This document shows, one piece after another, positions 1 to 10,637 of a DNA stretch of 64,000 nucleotides. The translations under genes and the position numbers were made by a program. The stretch comes from Panicum virgatum. Lineage: Eukaryota; Streptophyta; Magnoliopsida; Poales; Poaceae. The first letter of the stretch is position 1. Each line of letters opens with the position of its first letter. The notes beneath the pieces were generated by a model, which did not search any database, was not told where the DNA came from, and worked only from the letters and a program-made list of their open reading frames with translations. Location: assembly GCF_016808335.1 (NCBI RefSeq), contig NC_053153.1, forward strand, positions 32,745,172 to 32,809,171, written 5' to 3'.

Positions 1-2085
1 AAGTGTACTGAATTCTTGCCAATGTTGGCTCTGATGACAAGGGGATCATTGTGAGGGTAGTGTTGTAGCCGAAGAGCAGCCTGTGTGAAGGTTATTGGGA
101 CATGCGACCACGGAGTTCGGAAACATTTGCCTTCGCTCAGATGAGAGACAGATCTGAAGTATTCTTTGCGTTGCCTCTTCATCTCATGAACCGGTTCATT
201 GGATCCTCCAGAGATGGCGTTGATGATGTTTACCATGCTACCGGATGGTCCGTCGCCTGCTCTTTCTGGTATCTGTCCTGGCTCGATCTTCGGTGGTGGG
301 GGTAGAGGCGTGGAGCTCCTTGACCATGTGTTGGTGTACTGTGGAGCGGGTAGCATCGGCATCGACTGGTGCGAAGGTGGTGGCATGGATTGTTGCGAAG
401 GCAATGATATTGGAGGTGTGTATGATGGGTTGTAGTTGTAAACTGGGTATGATATTGGCCAATTTGGTGTTGGGGACCAGGTGGTTTGTGGAAGAGAAAC
501 TGGATGCTGTGGTTGCGAAGTGTAATTTACTGGTTTTGCTGATTGTGCATTTTTGCATTCGAGCTCTACCTTCATTTCAATTGCGATTGGGCATTCATTG
601 GTCCAATGACCTTGGTCCTTCCCATGGAAATAGCAAGATGGTGTTTTTTTCCCTTCGACCCCCCTTTTCTCTTCGGCCTTTTTGGTAGCGGTCTTCGCGA
701 TTGTATCTGTCTTCGCGGTTGGACCTGTCATAATGGCTGGGCCTGTCTTCGCGGCTAGATCTATCTTCGCGGATAGATCTGTCTTCACAGCTAGATCTGT
801 CTTCGCGGTGGTCTCTGCCGCCCTTGTTCTTATGGTGCCTGGTTTCACGTGACTCTTCCTCGGAGACGCTATAGATAGTTTTTTGCTTCAACTGGTCGGA
901 ATACCATGGCTCCTAGTGCGACCTCTTGCAATTCCTTGACTTCCTCTTCTCATTCATTTCTTCGAGCTTCTGCCTCTTCGCACGGTCTGATATGCAATAT
1001 TCTTGCATTATCTCGAACAATTTGGTAACTGTCTTCGGCCTTCGTTGGGTTAAGTACTCCCCGCATGGGCCGAGGCTGATCCCATTGACTACTGAGTCAA
1101 TAATGCTCTGGTCAGTGACGTCTGGCCCTCTTGCGCAAAGCTTTATCAAGCTCTGAAGGTACTCTTGTAAAGTCATGCTTCCTTGCTTCAAGTTATGGAA
1201 GTCGCAGGATGTGACTTCGTCGGGCCTGAGTGCTCGAAAACTTGAGCGCAACTGGGAACGAAGCTGGTTCCATGATAAAATGCTTCCTGGGGGTATGTTT
1301 GCATACCATCGCTGAGCCAGTCCTCGCAGCGTGAGGACAAGTGCCTTCGCCTTGCACGCTGTGCCTCCTCCGGCTGCCTCTATGGTGGCTTTGTATTTTA
1401 GGAGAAACTCTTCAGGGTCGGACTCACCATCAAACTGAGGCAATACTACTGGGTTGAGGCGATGAGGCCATTGTATCTCTTCCAACTCTTCAGACAATGG
1501 TATTCTTCGCGGGTGGCCCCTTCGATAATACCCTTCCTCCTCTGGCTCAGACTAGTCAGAGATCTCTTCGACTGGTATAGTCCTTGTTCGGACCCTTGCG
1601 TTTCCTGGTGGGTTCATTGCGACCGTGCCCTTCGACAGTGGCTGCGGCGGCTACGGTGCCTGCATTTTTTCGAGCATCAGTCATTGTGCTCTGATCTTTT
1701 CTTGTAACGCCTTGCAGCGAAGTTCTTCTTCTTGCAGCTTGTTGTACTGCTCTTGCCTTTCTGCTTCAGTCAACATTATTTCCTTCCCCTTCGCCCTCGT
1801 GATGATTTGAGGCTCTGCAGATTCTTCCTGAAGAGCTTGTATCTTGGCTCTTCGCGCCTCTTCGAGGCGAGCATCAACCCTTCGCATTGCAGCGATGTCT
1901 TCGGCAGAGATTCCAAGGTCTAGCAGATCAACTTCGTGTTGACCTTGTGCTATGTCTTCGACGGTGATGTCTTCGTTGCCGGTTGCGGGCTCTTGTCCGG
2001 GGGCGGCTTCGTCCCGCGGAGTTGTCATCACTGTTGTCGTGTCTGTTGAAGTGGTAGTAGCGTCTCCCTTCTTCTTCGCCGCCAT
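1..2085 (-). pseudogene. gag and start of protease, element A (broken)
   Basis: The first in-frame ATG (2085-2083) begins MAAKKKGDA. An acidic, glutamine-rich N-terminus is followed by a retrotransposon gag core at 1497-913 (motifs LPQFDGESDPEEFL, LRGLAQRWY and SWNQLRSQLRSSF), an arginine/aspartate-rich tract with repeated REDRS units at about 840-690, and a CX2HX5HX4C zinc-knuckle variant near 640-590. Sequence near 150-1 (ITFTQAALRLQHYPHNDPL) is what usually precedes the aspartic protease. In-frame stops occur after residue 135, twice more before 1497, and at 913. A frameshift lies in the A-run near 643. Several stops look like C-to-T changes (CGA to TGA, CAG to TAG), as expected for a methylated silent copy. 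Confidence 0.85.
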
Positions 2086-2109
2086 GTGGTGTGGCGTGGT
2101 GTGCCGAAC

Positions 2110-2126
2110 CGATGGGTGGGCGCCAA
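2110..2126 (-). other. Primer-binding site of element A
   Basis: Three bases past the LTR end the minus strand reads TGGCGCCCACC, the tRNA-complementary form often seen in plant gypsy elements. It sits exactly between the LTR and the gag start codon. Confidence 0.75.
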
Positions 2127-2284
2127 ACTGTTGGTGGAGAGTGCTTCTAGAACAGACAAACACTGCAACAGTGAAGGAGCGCACCGGTCGAAGTGAACAA
2201 CTCCAAGCCAGAAACGAGGCTTCGTACAGTAAATTGGATTCTCTCTCTCTATTCAATGTGTCCCATCAATGTACAGGGGTCGGG

Positions 2285-2293
2285 TATTTATAG
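2285..2293 (-). promoter_or_regulatory. TATA box of the element A LTR
   Basis: The minus strand reads CTATAAATA here, preceded by a short GC-richer stretch. Transcription would start about 25-30 bp further left and run into gag. The spacing to the primer-binding site (about 160 bp) fits an R-U5 region. Confidence 0.7.
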
Positions 2294-2549
2294 GTGACGG
2301 TTCATCTACCACCCTCCGTTATTACACCGTAATGCCCCCTAACAACTATATTCCCGGAATATTCCTGGGGTACAACCATATTTTTACATCATTTGGTAAA
2401 TTACGTCCGAGCCTCTTCTGCCCATTGGGCCCATTATAGCCCATTGGGCCCATTACAAGATTCTCTGCGCGGCTTTCGAAGCGCTTACTCTCCGACGCCT
2501 TCCCTTCCGGTCTTCGAGTTCCCAGTCGACACCCTGGTCATCGCCGTAG

Positions 2550-2770
2550 GCACCTCGGTCTTTGCCTCTCTCCGCATCTCTTCGTCTTCGCCTGTGACGA
2601 ACCGGTCTTCGCCGTAGGTGCCTCGGTATTCGCCACTCTCCGCTTCTCTTCATCTTCGCCTGTGGCGAACCGGTCCTCGCCGCAGGCGCCTCAGTCTTTG
2701 CCACTCTTCGCTTCTCTTCGTCTTTGCCTGTGGTGAACCGGTCCTCGCCGCCGGTGCCTCGGTCTTCGCC
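2550..2770 (-). repeat. 68-bp tandem repeats in the U3 of element A
   Basis: Units lie at 2550-2617, 2618-2685 and 2686-2753, followed by a partial unit at 2754-2770. Each holds a cttcgcctgtg core followed by gaaccggtc and then tcgccg. They lie upstream of the TATA box relative to transcription, where LTR enhancer repeats usually sit. An enhancer role is inferred only from position. Confidence 0.8.
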
Positions 2771-2856
2771 CAAAGCCTGGAGGAGACCTTGTCGTTGCAT
2801 TCAAATTGCGCGCGAGCCTCCGGTCGATGGCCGAAGGTGGTGCCCCCAACAACGTA

Positions 2857-5815
2857 CTCGCGTGGAAACCAGCGGATATGCCAGGGGTGCCCAAGGAGTT
2901 GATCGAGCATGCCTTGAAGGTCGACCCTAACGCCACACCAAAGAAGCAACGGCTATGGCGTTTCTCAACGGACAAGCGAGAGGCCATCAAGAAAGAGTTG
3001 GCAAAACTACTCACAGCAGGGTTCATCTCGAATGGTTGGCTAACCCTGTGCTCGTCCATAAGAAGAACAACAACGAATGGAGGATGTGTGTTGACTACAC
3101 CGATCTAAACAAGCACTGCCCAAAGGATCCTTTCGGGCTACCACGCATTGATCAAGTAATCGACTAAACAGCAGGATGTGTCCTGTTATCCTTCCTCGAC
3201 TGCTACTCAGGGTATCATCAAATCGCCCTGAAAGAAGAAGACCAAATAAAGACGGCCTTCATCACCCCTTACGGGGCATACGCCTACAAGACCATGTCCT
3301 TCGGGTTGAAGAACGCTAGCGCTACCTACCAGCATGCGATACAACTGTACTTCTCCAATCATCACAATGTTGAAGCCAATGTTGACGACGTTGTTGCCAA
3401 AATGAAGACCCAGGATCAATTCATTACTAACCTGGAAGAGACCTTCAACAGCCTCCGAAAATTCCGCTGGAAGCTCAACGTCCAAAAGCTTACAGGCTGC
3501 ATGGCAGCCTTGAATCGATTCTTGTCCAGGCTTGGCGAACGGGGATTACCCTTCTTCAAACTCCTAATGCAATAAGATAAATTCGAGTGGACTACAGAAG
3601 CCGCGGAAGCGCTCGAGAATCTCAAGCATCATCTCTTGTCACCGTTGATTCTAACAGCTCCACTACCCGATGAGGAATTACTCCTCTACATCGCTGCGAC
3701 TACCCATGTAATCAGTACGGCGATAGTAGTTGAACGCCCGGAGGAAGGCCACGCTTACGGTGTTCAGAGACCAGTCTACTTCATCAGCGAAGTACTCTCT
3801 GAATCAAAGGTTAGATATCCATCAATTCAGAAACTTCCGTATGGAATTCTAATCACCTCTAGAAAGCTCCGTCATTACTTCGATGAATACAAGATCTCAG
3901 TCATTACTAACTTCCCATTGGGGGATATACTCCACAATCGGGATGCCACTGGACGAATCTCAAAGTGGCCAGTTGAACTGGGAGCTTTGGAAATCAACTT
4001 CAAGCCAAGAACAGCAATCAAGTCACAGGCACTAGTCGACTTCTTGGCTGAATGGCGGGAAAATCAAATTCCAGCACCCCAGAACATTCCAGAGCATTGG
4101 GTGATGTACTTCGATGGCTCACTCAAGATCGATGGAGGCGGCACAGGAGTTTTGTTCATCTCCCCCAAGGGAGAACAATTGAAGTATGTGTTCCAAATCT
4201 TGTTCAAGGTCTCCAGAAAATGAAGCTAAATACGAGGCATTGCTACACGGCCTCTGACTACTTGTCTACGGCGATTCTCTACTCGTCGTTCAACAAGTCA
4301 ATAAAGAATGGGACGTCAACAAGGATACAATGGACGCATACGTTGCAGAAATCAGAAAGCTCGAAAACAAGTTCTCAGGATTGGAAATCCACCATGTCGA
4401 TTGCAACAACAACGTGGGAGCTGATGTCCTCTCCAAACTTGGGTCCACTCGAGCAGCTGTTCAACCAGGAGTTTTTGTCCATGAACTTCACCACCCATCA
4501 GTCAAGGAACAAAGCCAACAAGCCACTGACACGGAGGCCCCGGCCACAGTCAGAGAAGTGCAAATGATTGAAGAAGATTGGCGGACTCAGTTTATCGACT
4601 TCATTAAGGAGTTCAAGCTTCCACCACATGTTGATCCTAAAAGCGCTGAAGCTGCCCGCATCATTAGGCGTAGCAAGGGTTTGGTCCTCGTCGGCGACAA
4701 CCTATACAAGCGCTCTGCTTCAGGCATCCTCATGAAGTGCGTTACCCTTGAAGAAGGCAAAGACATCCTCTGAGAAATACACGAAGGAGTTTGCGGCAAT
4801 CACGCTGCATCAAGGACACTAGTCAGCAAGGCGTATAGGTCAGGATTCTTCTAGCCAACAGCTGTTTCGGACGCAGAAGACCTGGTCAGACGATGTCCTG
4901 GCTGCCAATTCTTTGGCAAGAAGACTCACGTCCTAGCACATAACTTGATAACAATCCCTCCATCATGGCCGTTCGCCTGTTGGAGTTTGGACATGATCGG
5001 ATCATTAACCGTCGCTCCAGGAGGATTCAATCATGTGCTGGTAGCAGTCGACAAGTTCATCAAGTGGATCGAGTACAATCCCATTGTCAAGATCTCATCA
5101 GATAGAGAAGTGGACTTCATCTCCGACATTATCCATCGGTTTGGTTTTCCTCACTCCATTATTACAGATCTTGGCTCCAACTTCACGTCACAATCTTTTT
5201 GGGATTTCTGTGACAACTCCTGCATTGAGGTCAAATATGCTTCAGTAGCTCATCCTCGGGCAAATGGACAAGTTGAGCGCATCAATGGTTTAGTACTTGA
5301 TGGCTTGAAGAAAAGACTCTATGATGCCAACACCAAGAAAGGTGGCAAATGGATTCAAGAATTACCTCATGTAGTCTGGGGGATGCGAACCCAGCCTAGC
5401 AAAGCAACTGGACAATCTCTTTTCTTCCTTACATATGGGTCAGAGGCTATACTACCCGCTGATATCAGGTGGAGATCCCCAAGAGTAGAAGCCTATCAAG
5501 AAGGAGAAGCAGATGAAGCTCGACAACTGGAGTTAGATTCAGTCGAAGAGGCCAGAGTCAACGCCTTAACTCAATCGGCAAGATATCTTCAAGGAGTCAG
5601 ACGCTATCATGATCGCAACATCCAGCAAAGATCCTTCAACATTGGAGATCTAGTACTTCGCCGGATTCAGGATGAGACAGGACTGCACAAGTTAAATTCC
5701 AGATGGGAAGGTCCCTTCATCGTAACTAAGGTTACAAGACCAGGTACATACAGAATCACTGATGCAGATGGCAATGAGGTACCAAATTCCTGGAACTGAG
5801 CACTTGCGCAAGTTT
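2857..5815 (+). pseudogene. pol of B': RT, RNase H, integrase (broken)
   Basis: RT motifs ([28 protein letters not shown]) lie at about 3110-3330. The catalytic box reads NVDD at about 3382-3393 in place of the YVDD kept in B. RNase H-like sequence covers 3636-4250 and a second RNase H covers about 4090-4440 (FDGS, GDSLLVVQQ, ADVLSKLG). The integrase frame at 4945-5799 is open and keeps the DD(35)E core (WSLDMIG, TDLGSNF, NGQVERING). Relative to B there are deletions of 15 bp (near 3028), about 130 bp (near 3482) and 27 bp (near 4246, between CGACTA repeats, leaving TGA). A TAG at 4852-4854 replaces the tryptophan in GFFWPTA, and the same stop is present in B. The last codons are also shifted (GGAACTGAG). 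Confidence 0.87.
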
Positions 5816-5989
5816 TATCCTTGATCCAAGCAGCTTAGTGATGTCAGTTGATTTCCTTAATAAAGTGAGGATCCTTATTGGCATATCGACTACATTAAAG
5901 GCAATTTGGCGGCATCACCAGTTCAGGATAAGCTTACACAGTTTTCCATCAGAACAACTACACAAGCCGCATCCTTTCCCTTAAAGGGC

Positions 5990-6580
5990 ACAACCTACTC
6001 GCCTAGCTCGAGAAGGTGAATGGATACCTTTACTAGTTGTCCATCTTGGGTAACTCGACGGAGTTCATCCTAACAGGTCAACTATGAGGAACTCCAGCAT
6101 TGCTGTAAATGCAAAACTACTCGCTTGCTCGAGTACGTTATGGATACTACTATATTTTCTCCATCTTGGGCAATCTGACGGGGTTCGCCCTGATAGGTCA
6201 ATCTTAGTGGTTAGTCCAGTCTACAAGTTAGACACCTTACTCACCTCGCTCGAGTAAGCTTCAGATATTTTCTCCATCTTGGATAACCCGACGGGGTTCG
6301 TACCTAACAGTTTTGCCTTAAGGATTACTCCAGTCCTTGGTTAAAGGACACCTTACTCGCCTTGCTCGAGTAAGCCTTGGGTGACATTTACGTCTTGGAT
6401 AACCCGACGGGGTTCGTACCTAACAGTTTTGTCTTACGGATTACTCCAGTCCTTAGTAAGGACACACTACTCCCTTGCTCGAGTAGTTTATGGATACCTT
6501 TACAAGTTTCTCAAATCGGGTAGTCTGACGGGACTCACCCTAAATGATTAACTTTAAGGATTACTCCATTCAAGTATTCT
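5990..6580 (+). repeat. Degenerate tandem repeats in the B' 3' region
   Basis: About five units of roughly 110-125 bp recur. Each contains a ttgctcgagta motif, then a tcttggataac or tcttgggtaac motif and cgacggggttcg, then ggattactccagt. The same array is at 45170-45770 in B. It is noncoding and lies between the integrase gene and the antisense gene. Confidence 0.75.
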
Positions 6581-6722
6581 ACTCAATTAGTTCATATTTA
6601 TCCTACGGTATCAGATCATGCTTCTGAAGACACACCAACAGGATACGAATTATGGACAACGACAAGAATCCAATGAAGATTACAAGAGTTGTTACAAGAA
6701 GTCTACTCTGCCATGTTCTTCA

Positions 6723-9008
6723 GAATTTCCTCCGCAATCACTTCTGATTCCTTACAATACTCTCAGAATTTCTCATCAGAGCAACTGGAAGCTATTCCTT
6801 TAGTTATCGGAGCTAAATTAAACTGAGGCAAGTATGACTTGACAACTCCTATCATATGGGTTAGATAATTCTTGGAAGTAGCCGTCATAACATCAAAAAT
6901 CTTTTGGGGAGCTTCTTCCAAATGCTCCACCAAGGACTTGCTACTTGATGACTCTTCTTCAGCATCAACCACATCCACAAGTGCTTGAGCTACTGCTATT
7001 AGTCGAGTATTGTCTTCCGGAGAACCTGATGGGAAGATATCTCAGAAATTGATATGACAAAGGAAAATCAGGACAAAAGATCGAGTGCTTACAGGCTTGG
7101 GCAGTTTGCAATTACTTATGAAGCCTGGAATTTTCCTCTTGAAGCTTTGATCTTTCTTCTTCAAGGTTCTTAATCTAGCGCTTCATGTCACAAACCTCCA
7201 AATGATGCTGCTGACTTGCTTCATAAAGTTTGTTCCGATCAGCAAGGGCTTCATCCAGTCGTTTGACAATCATGGCCTTTTACTCCTCTAAGATCTTCCG
7301 ATTGTCTACAGTCTTATATAAAGCATGAGACTTCAAGAAAGATCAATTGGCTACATCCTGAGACATACAAGGCGAATCTGGTCAGACATCAACAACTACT
7401 CGATGAAGACAAGTAGTGGCAGAAGACTCACCTTGGTAAATTTAAAGCTCCACTGCATACAATCAGCAAGTTTCTTCATGTTGTCTAGAGACAACAGTGG
7501 ATCATCAAATAGTTCCTTTCCCAACTCTTCCTGGGCTGACTGAGGCATAGACTGGAATCGTACCAGCCGAATGGAAAGACCTTTTGACCCTTCTGCTCCA
7601 CTACTCCCAGATCCACCAGCTTTGGAGGCTCCTTCAGCAGCCGCAGGAGTATCAGATGTTTCAGGGCTTGGTTCGCTTGGTTTCTCAGCTGTGTCTGCAC
7701 TCGGCAAACTAGCAACCGGGGTCTCGATCAACCCAATTACAGGAGAATCAGGGGCTGATCGACTAGTTCCTTCCGAACCACTCGACACCCAGTTGCAGAA
7801 GTCTTGGACTTGATCTTTCTCATGTGCCAAAAGATGTTGGATCCTAGCCAAGCAAGATTCTGAATAAGAAAGCTGAGGCAAACGGGATACTATCAACAAA
7901 ATTTTATATACTTACTAGCCGGCATCGAGACAAAGAACTTTCCTTTGCAACATTGATCTGGGAGCCACTTTCCGTTTCTTGCTGTCATCAGAATCAGCAT
8001 TTACAAAAGTCGGAGGCATACAATACTAGGATTTATAATTTTTCTGCAGAAAGAAGCCAATACTTAGTCAGAAGATCAAAACTAGTTAACTACAAGTACT
8101 CGACTTGGTATCCAAAGCACGTACCCAGGCATTCTCGGGGGGATTTTGTGCCGAGAAGAGTGTTGGAAGCATCAAAGACTTGTCGAAGTTATCGAGTACT
8201 TTGCAGCATCTCCTTATTACTTCAGACTGAGCCATTGGTTCTGAGGACATCGTAGTGGGATCCTGCGTACCTGCATATCTAAAGGCAGGATGCTTTCATA
8301 GCTGAAGAGGCTGCGTCCGGCGACTGATAAATGAGAAGACCACATGATCTCCAGTGACTCCCTTCTTCTTAACAATGGCTATTGCACGAAGAATGGCTTC
8401 AACTTGCTTGCCACCAGGTCCTCTACTCGACTAGCTCTCCTAGACTTGGGGGGCACTATCAGTCCTTTCTGGAAGTGGGGATTCAAAGTTCCCAACATGG
8501 AACCAGAACTTCTTCCATTCGGCTCCTTTACCTGCCGGATCATAAGCCAAGTGATCGCTTCAGTTCTCAGGGCGGAGTACCAATTCACATCTCCCGACGA
8601 CGGCAGGATTGGTGGCATTAGGGATTGGAACAAGGAAGAAGAAATGTTGGAAAAGGTGGAAATGGGGGAGAATTCCAAGGAATGCCTCAGAAATGAGTGA
8701 AAATTGAAAGATGCAAGATGGTTTGGGGAGTGAGATGGTGTAATTGAATTCCCCAAAACTGAAGAAGTCTATAGAATGAGTGAGACCACGTTCTACAAAA
8801 TCGCGAAATATAATGGTCTCAAGGGTACCTTCCATGGGTAATCTTCTCCTTCACCAGCGTGCCACTGGCTTACGCCCTACTCTTGGAGGAGACCCATACT
8901 CTCCAACTCCCGGACCTGTGATTCAGACATCTTAATTTTACGCCAACCTGTGGACATATTGGCGATCGTTTCCTCTTCAATCTTGGACTTGTTCTTCTTG
9001 GGAGCCAT
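6723..9008 (-). pseudogene. Antisense gene of B' (putative gypsy-type transposon domain), broken
   Basis: Reading leftwards from an ATG at 9008-9006, the product starts MAPKKNKSKIEEETIA. Past an in-frame stop it contains FRDFVERGL and EAFLGILPHFHLFQHFF, which match the plant Transposase_28 / putative gypsy-type transposon family (PF04195, by recall). Lower exons would include a serine/alanine-rich segment at 7800-7560 and an acidic, helical tail at 6978-6763 (MDVVDAEEE). Compared with B a deletion of about 16 bp near 8775 shifts the frame, so this copy is dead. Tat-lineage elements are known to carry extra ORFs, often antisense, between pol and the 3' LTR. Confidence 0.65.
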
Positions 9009-9626
9009 CTCACAGTCACGAGTTTTAGCTCGGGGGCTACGAGAGGGGCTTTTGGATTTTGACTGAGAAGAGGCGAATGTGAATCTGAGTTTGACGGCAG
9101 CCAGGAGTTCAAGGGGTAAAACCCTTGGAAGTTTTCAACCGGCTTTATACGGTCTTTAGGGGCAATTTTGTGAATATTTGGGATGCCAACGGATTCTTTC
9201 CTTCTCAGGGAAGTTTTCAGTTTTTGCCATGAGTTTACATTGATTCTTAAATCTAAATGATTGGATTTAAATTCAAGATTCGGGGCTGCGAAATATATGT
9301 ATCAGAGATTTATTTTTCAATTTTTTTGAAAAATAAAGAAGAGGAAAAAGACTGAAGTGACCCTCAGCCTGATTCTACGATTCAACCTAAAGCTCGGGGG
9401 CTACTCCATATGGAGCACGAGTACTTCGCACCATATATGATCAAGATTTTGGGGGTTGAGCACCTCACAGCCTCGAAGCAAACGGAAGTACTTGAAGGAC
9501 TACTCGACGTATCTGAAGGGAGAACCAGAAGCAACTAGAAGGATGTTCTGTCTTCTTGAAGAACTCGAAGACGCCCAGCCAAGTACTCGACGCCTGCAGG
9601 ACTCGGCTACGAAGAGCTCGGGGGCT

Positions 9627-10042
9627 TGTTAGACCCGGGGCAGCGGGACTACTTACAGCCATAGAATGTTCTAGAGTAAGGGATAGCTCATGGATGTACC
9701 TTACCTCCCTTGTAACTACCCGAATAGGCATGGGACTAGCTACAGTACAAAGGAAACTACCTGATTGTGTTGTAGTAGGACTCCAACTGTACTCGGCTAG
9801 GACTTTCCATGTAACCCTGTCCCCCCGGATATATAAGGGTGGGCAGGGACCCCCTCCAAAGACATCTACACCTAAGGCAATACAGACCACCACACAGGAC
9901 GTAGGGTATTACGCAACTCGCGGCCCGAACCTATCTAAATCTTTGTGTTCCTTGCACCATCGGGTTCCAGAGCCGCCGATCCTTATCTACAAACCCTACT
10001 GCTAAGGGTATCCCTGAGCAGGTTTGGCGGTAAACACCGATA
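9627..10042 (+). repeat. 3' LTR of B' (416 bp)
   Basis: It runs from TGTTAGACCCGGGG to AACACCGATA. The expected CA end is mutated to TA. A TATA box (ATATATAAGG) is at about 9829-9837. A polypurine tract, GAAGAGCTCGGGGGCT, lies immediately upstream at 9611-9626. It is followed by CATTT (10043-10047), the target duplication. By eye it differs from the B 3' LTR at about 22 positions. Confidence 0.9.
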
Positions 10043-10637
10043 CATTTGTCAAGAGAAAGTCTGTTACCGCTAATATTTCATTTACTTGAATCATTTCCTA
10101 TTATTCTATACAGAAGTAATGATAATTCGAATAATTTTATTATATATGTATTGTACCATTATCCTTTATGTGTTATATATATATATATATATCATTTTTA
10201 TAGATTTACTTAATTATCAGACTCAAGTATAATTTTCATACAATAATATGGATTACTCAACTAATTTTATTTATTTCATGAAATTACATTCACATTAACA
10301 CACTATACTCTCTCACTAACACACACGATCTCTCACTAACACACACACTTGAATGAAAATTAAACATTTTTGTTGCGTGTATCAAGTCTATATAGAGATA
10401 AGAAATTTTGTTCCATAATTTTTGGAACCATAATTTTTTTAACTGAATTAACAAATGAAAGCCTATTTTAAAAGAGAAGTAAAAAGAACCAAAAACAAAA
10501 AAAAGATTTGGCGGGAATGAGGGAAAACGGGCCCCTTTTATCCCGGGTGGTAGATCCACCCGGGACTAAAGGTGGGCCGTGGGCTGGGAATTTTTCCGGA
10601 CCGCCTAAAAACACCTTTTGTCCTGGTGGAGCCACGA

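Larger units (their letters stand above)
1..2851 (-). mobile_element. Element A: Ty3/gypsy LTR retrotransposon, 5' part (3' part off the left edge)
   Basis: Reading on the minus strand from 2851 leftwards, the order is LTR, primer-binding site, gag, then the start of the protease region, which runs off the window. The element interrupts a plus-strand gypsy copy (B'). The LTR edge at 2851 is followed by ACGTA, and the related uninterrupted copy at about 41890 reads gacgtatt at the same place, so ACGTA is the likely 5-bp target duplication. Its partner must lie left of the window. The gag region carries four in-frame stops and a frameshift, so this copy cannot act alone. Confidence 0.85.
2130..2851 (-). 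repeat. 5' LTR of element A (722 bp)
   Basis: On the plus strand the segment starts TGTTGGTGG and ends CCCCCAACA, the inverted TG...CA ends expected of an LTR. The primer-binding site abuts its left edge and an intact gypsy reading frame resumes directly past its right edge, which fixes both borders. It contains a minus-strand TATA box, a U3 region with three and a quarter 68-bp tandem repeats, and a polypyrimidine-rich stretch in R/U5. The matching 3' LTR is outside the window, so no LTR comparison is possible. Confidence 0.85.
2852..10042 (+). mobile_element. Element B': truncated Tat-type Ty3/gypsy copy
   Basis: The segment is colinear with element B from about 41889 to its 3' LTR. The order is RT, RNase H, second RNase H, integrase, a long 3' noncoding region with tandem repeats, an antisense gene, polypurine tract and 3' LTR. 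The left part, with gag, protease and 5' LTR, lies beyond element A outside the window. The 3' LTR is followed by CATTT and the same CACTA-internal sequence that follows B, so B and B' are duplicates of one insertion and not two independent insertions. Several internal deletions make the coding part inactive. Confidence 0.88.

Noticed and set aside
5990..6580. CRISPR-like array in the B' 3' region
   Set aside because: Units are long, degenerate and lack spacers; the DNA is from a plant nucleus.
9465..9893. 142-codon minus-strand frame over the B' 3' LTR (and similar frames over the other LTRs)
   Set aside because: It overlaps an LTR with an identified promoter and polypurine tract; the frames differ in length among LTR copies and show no domain.
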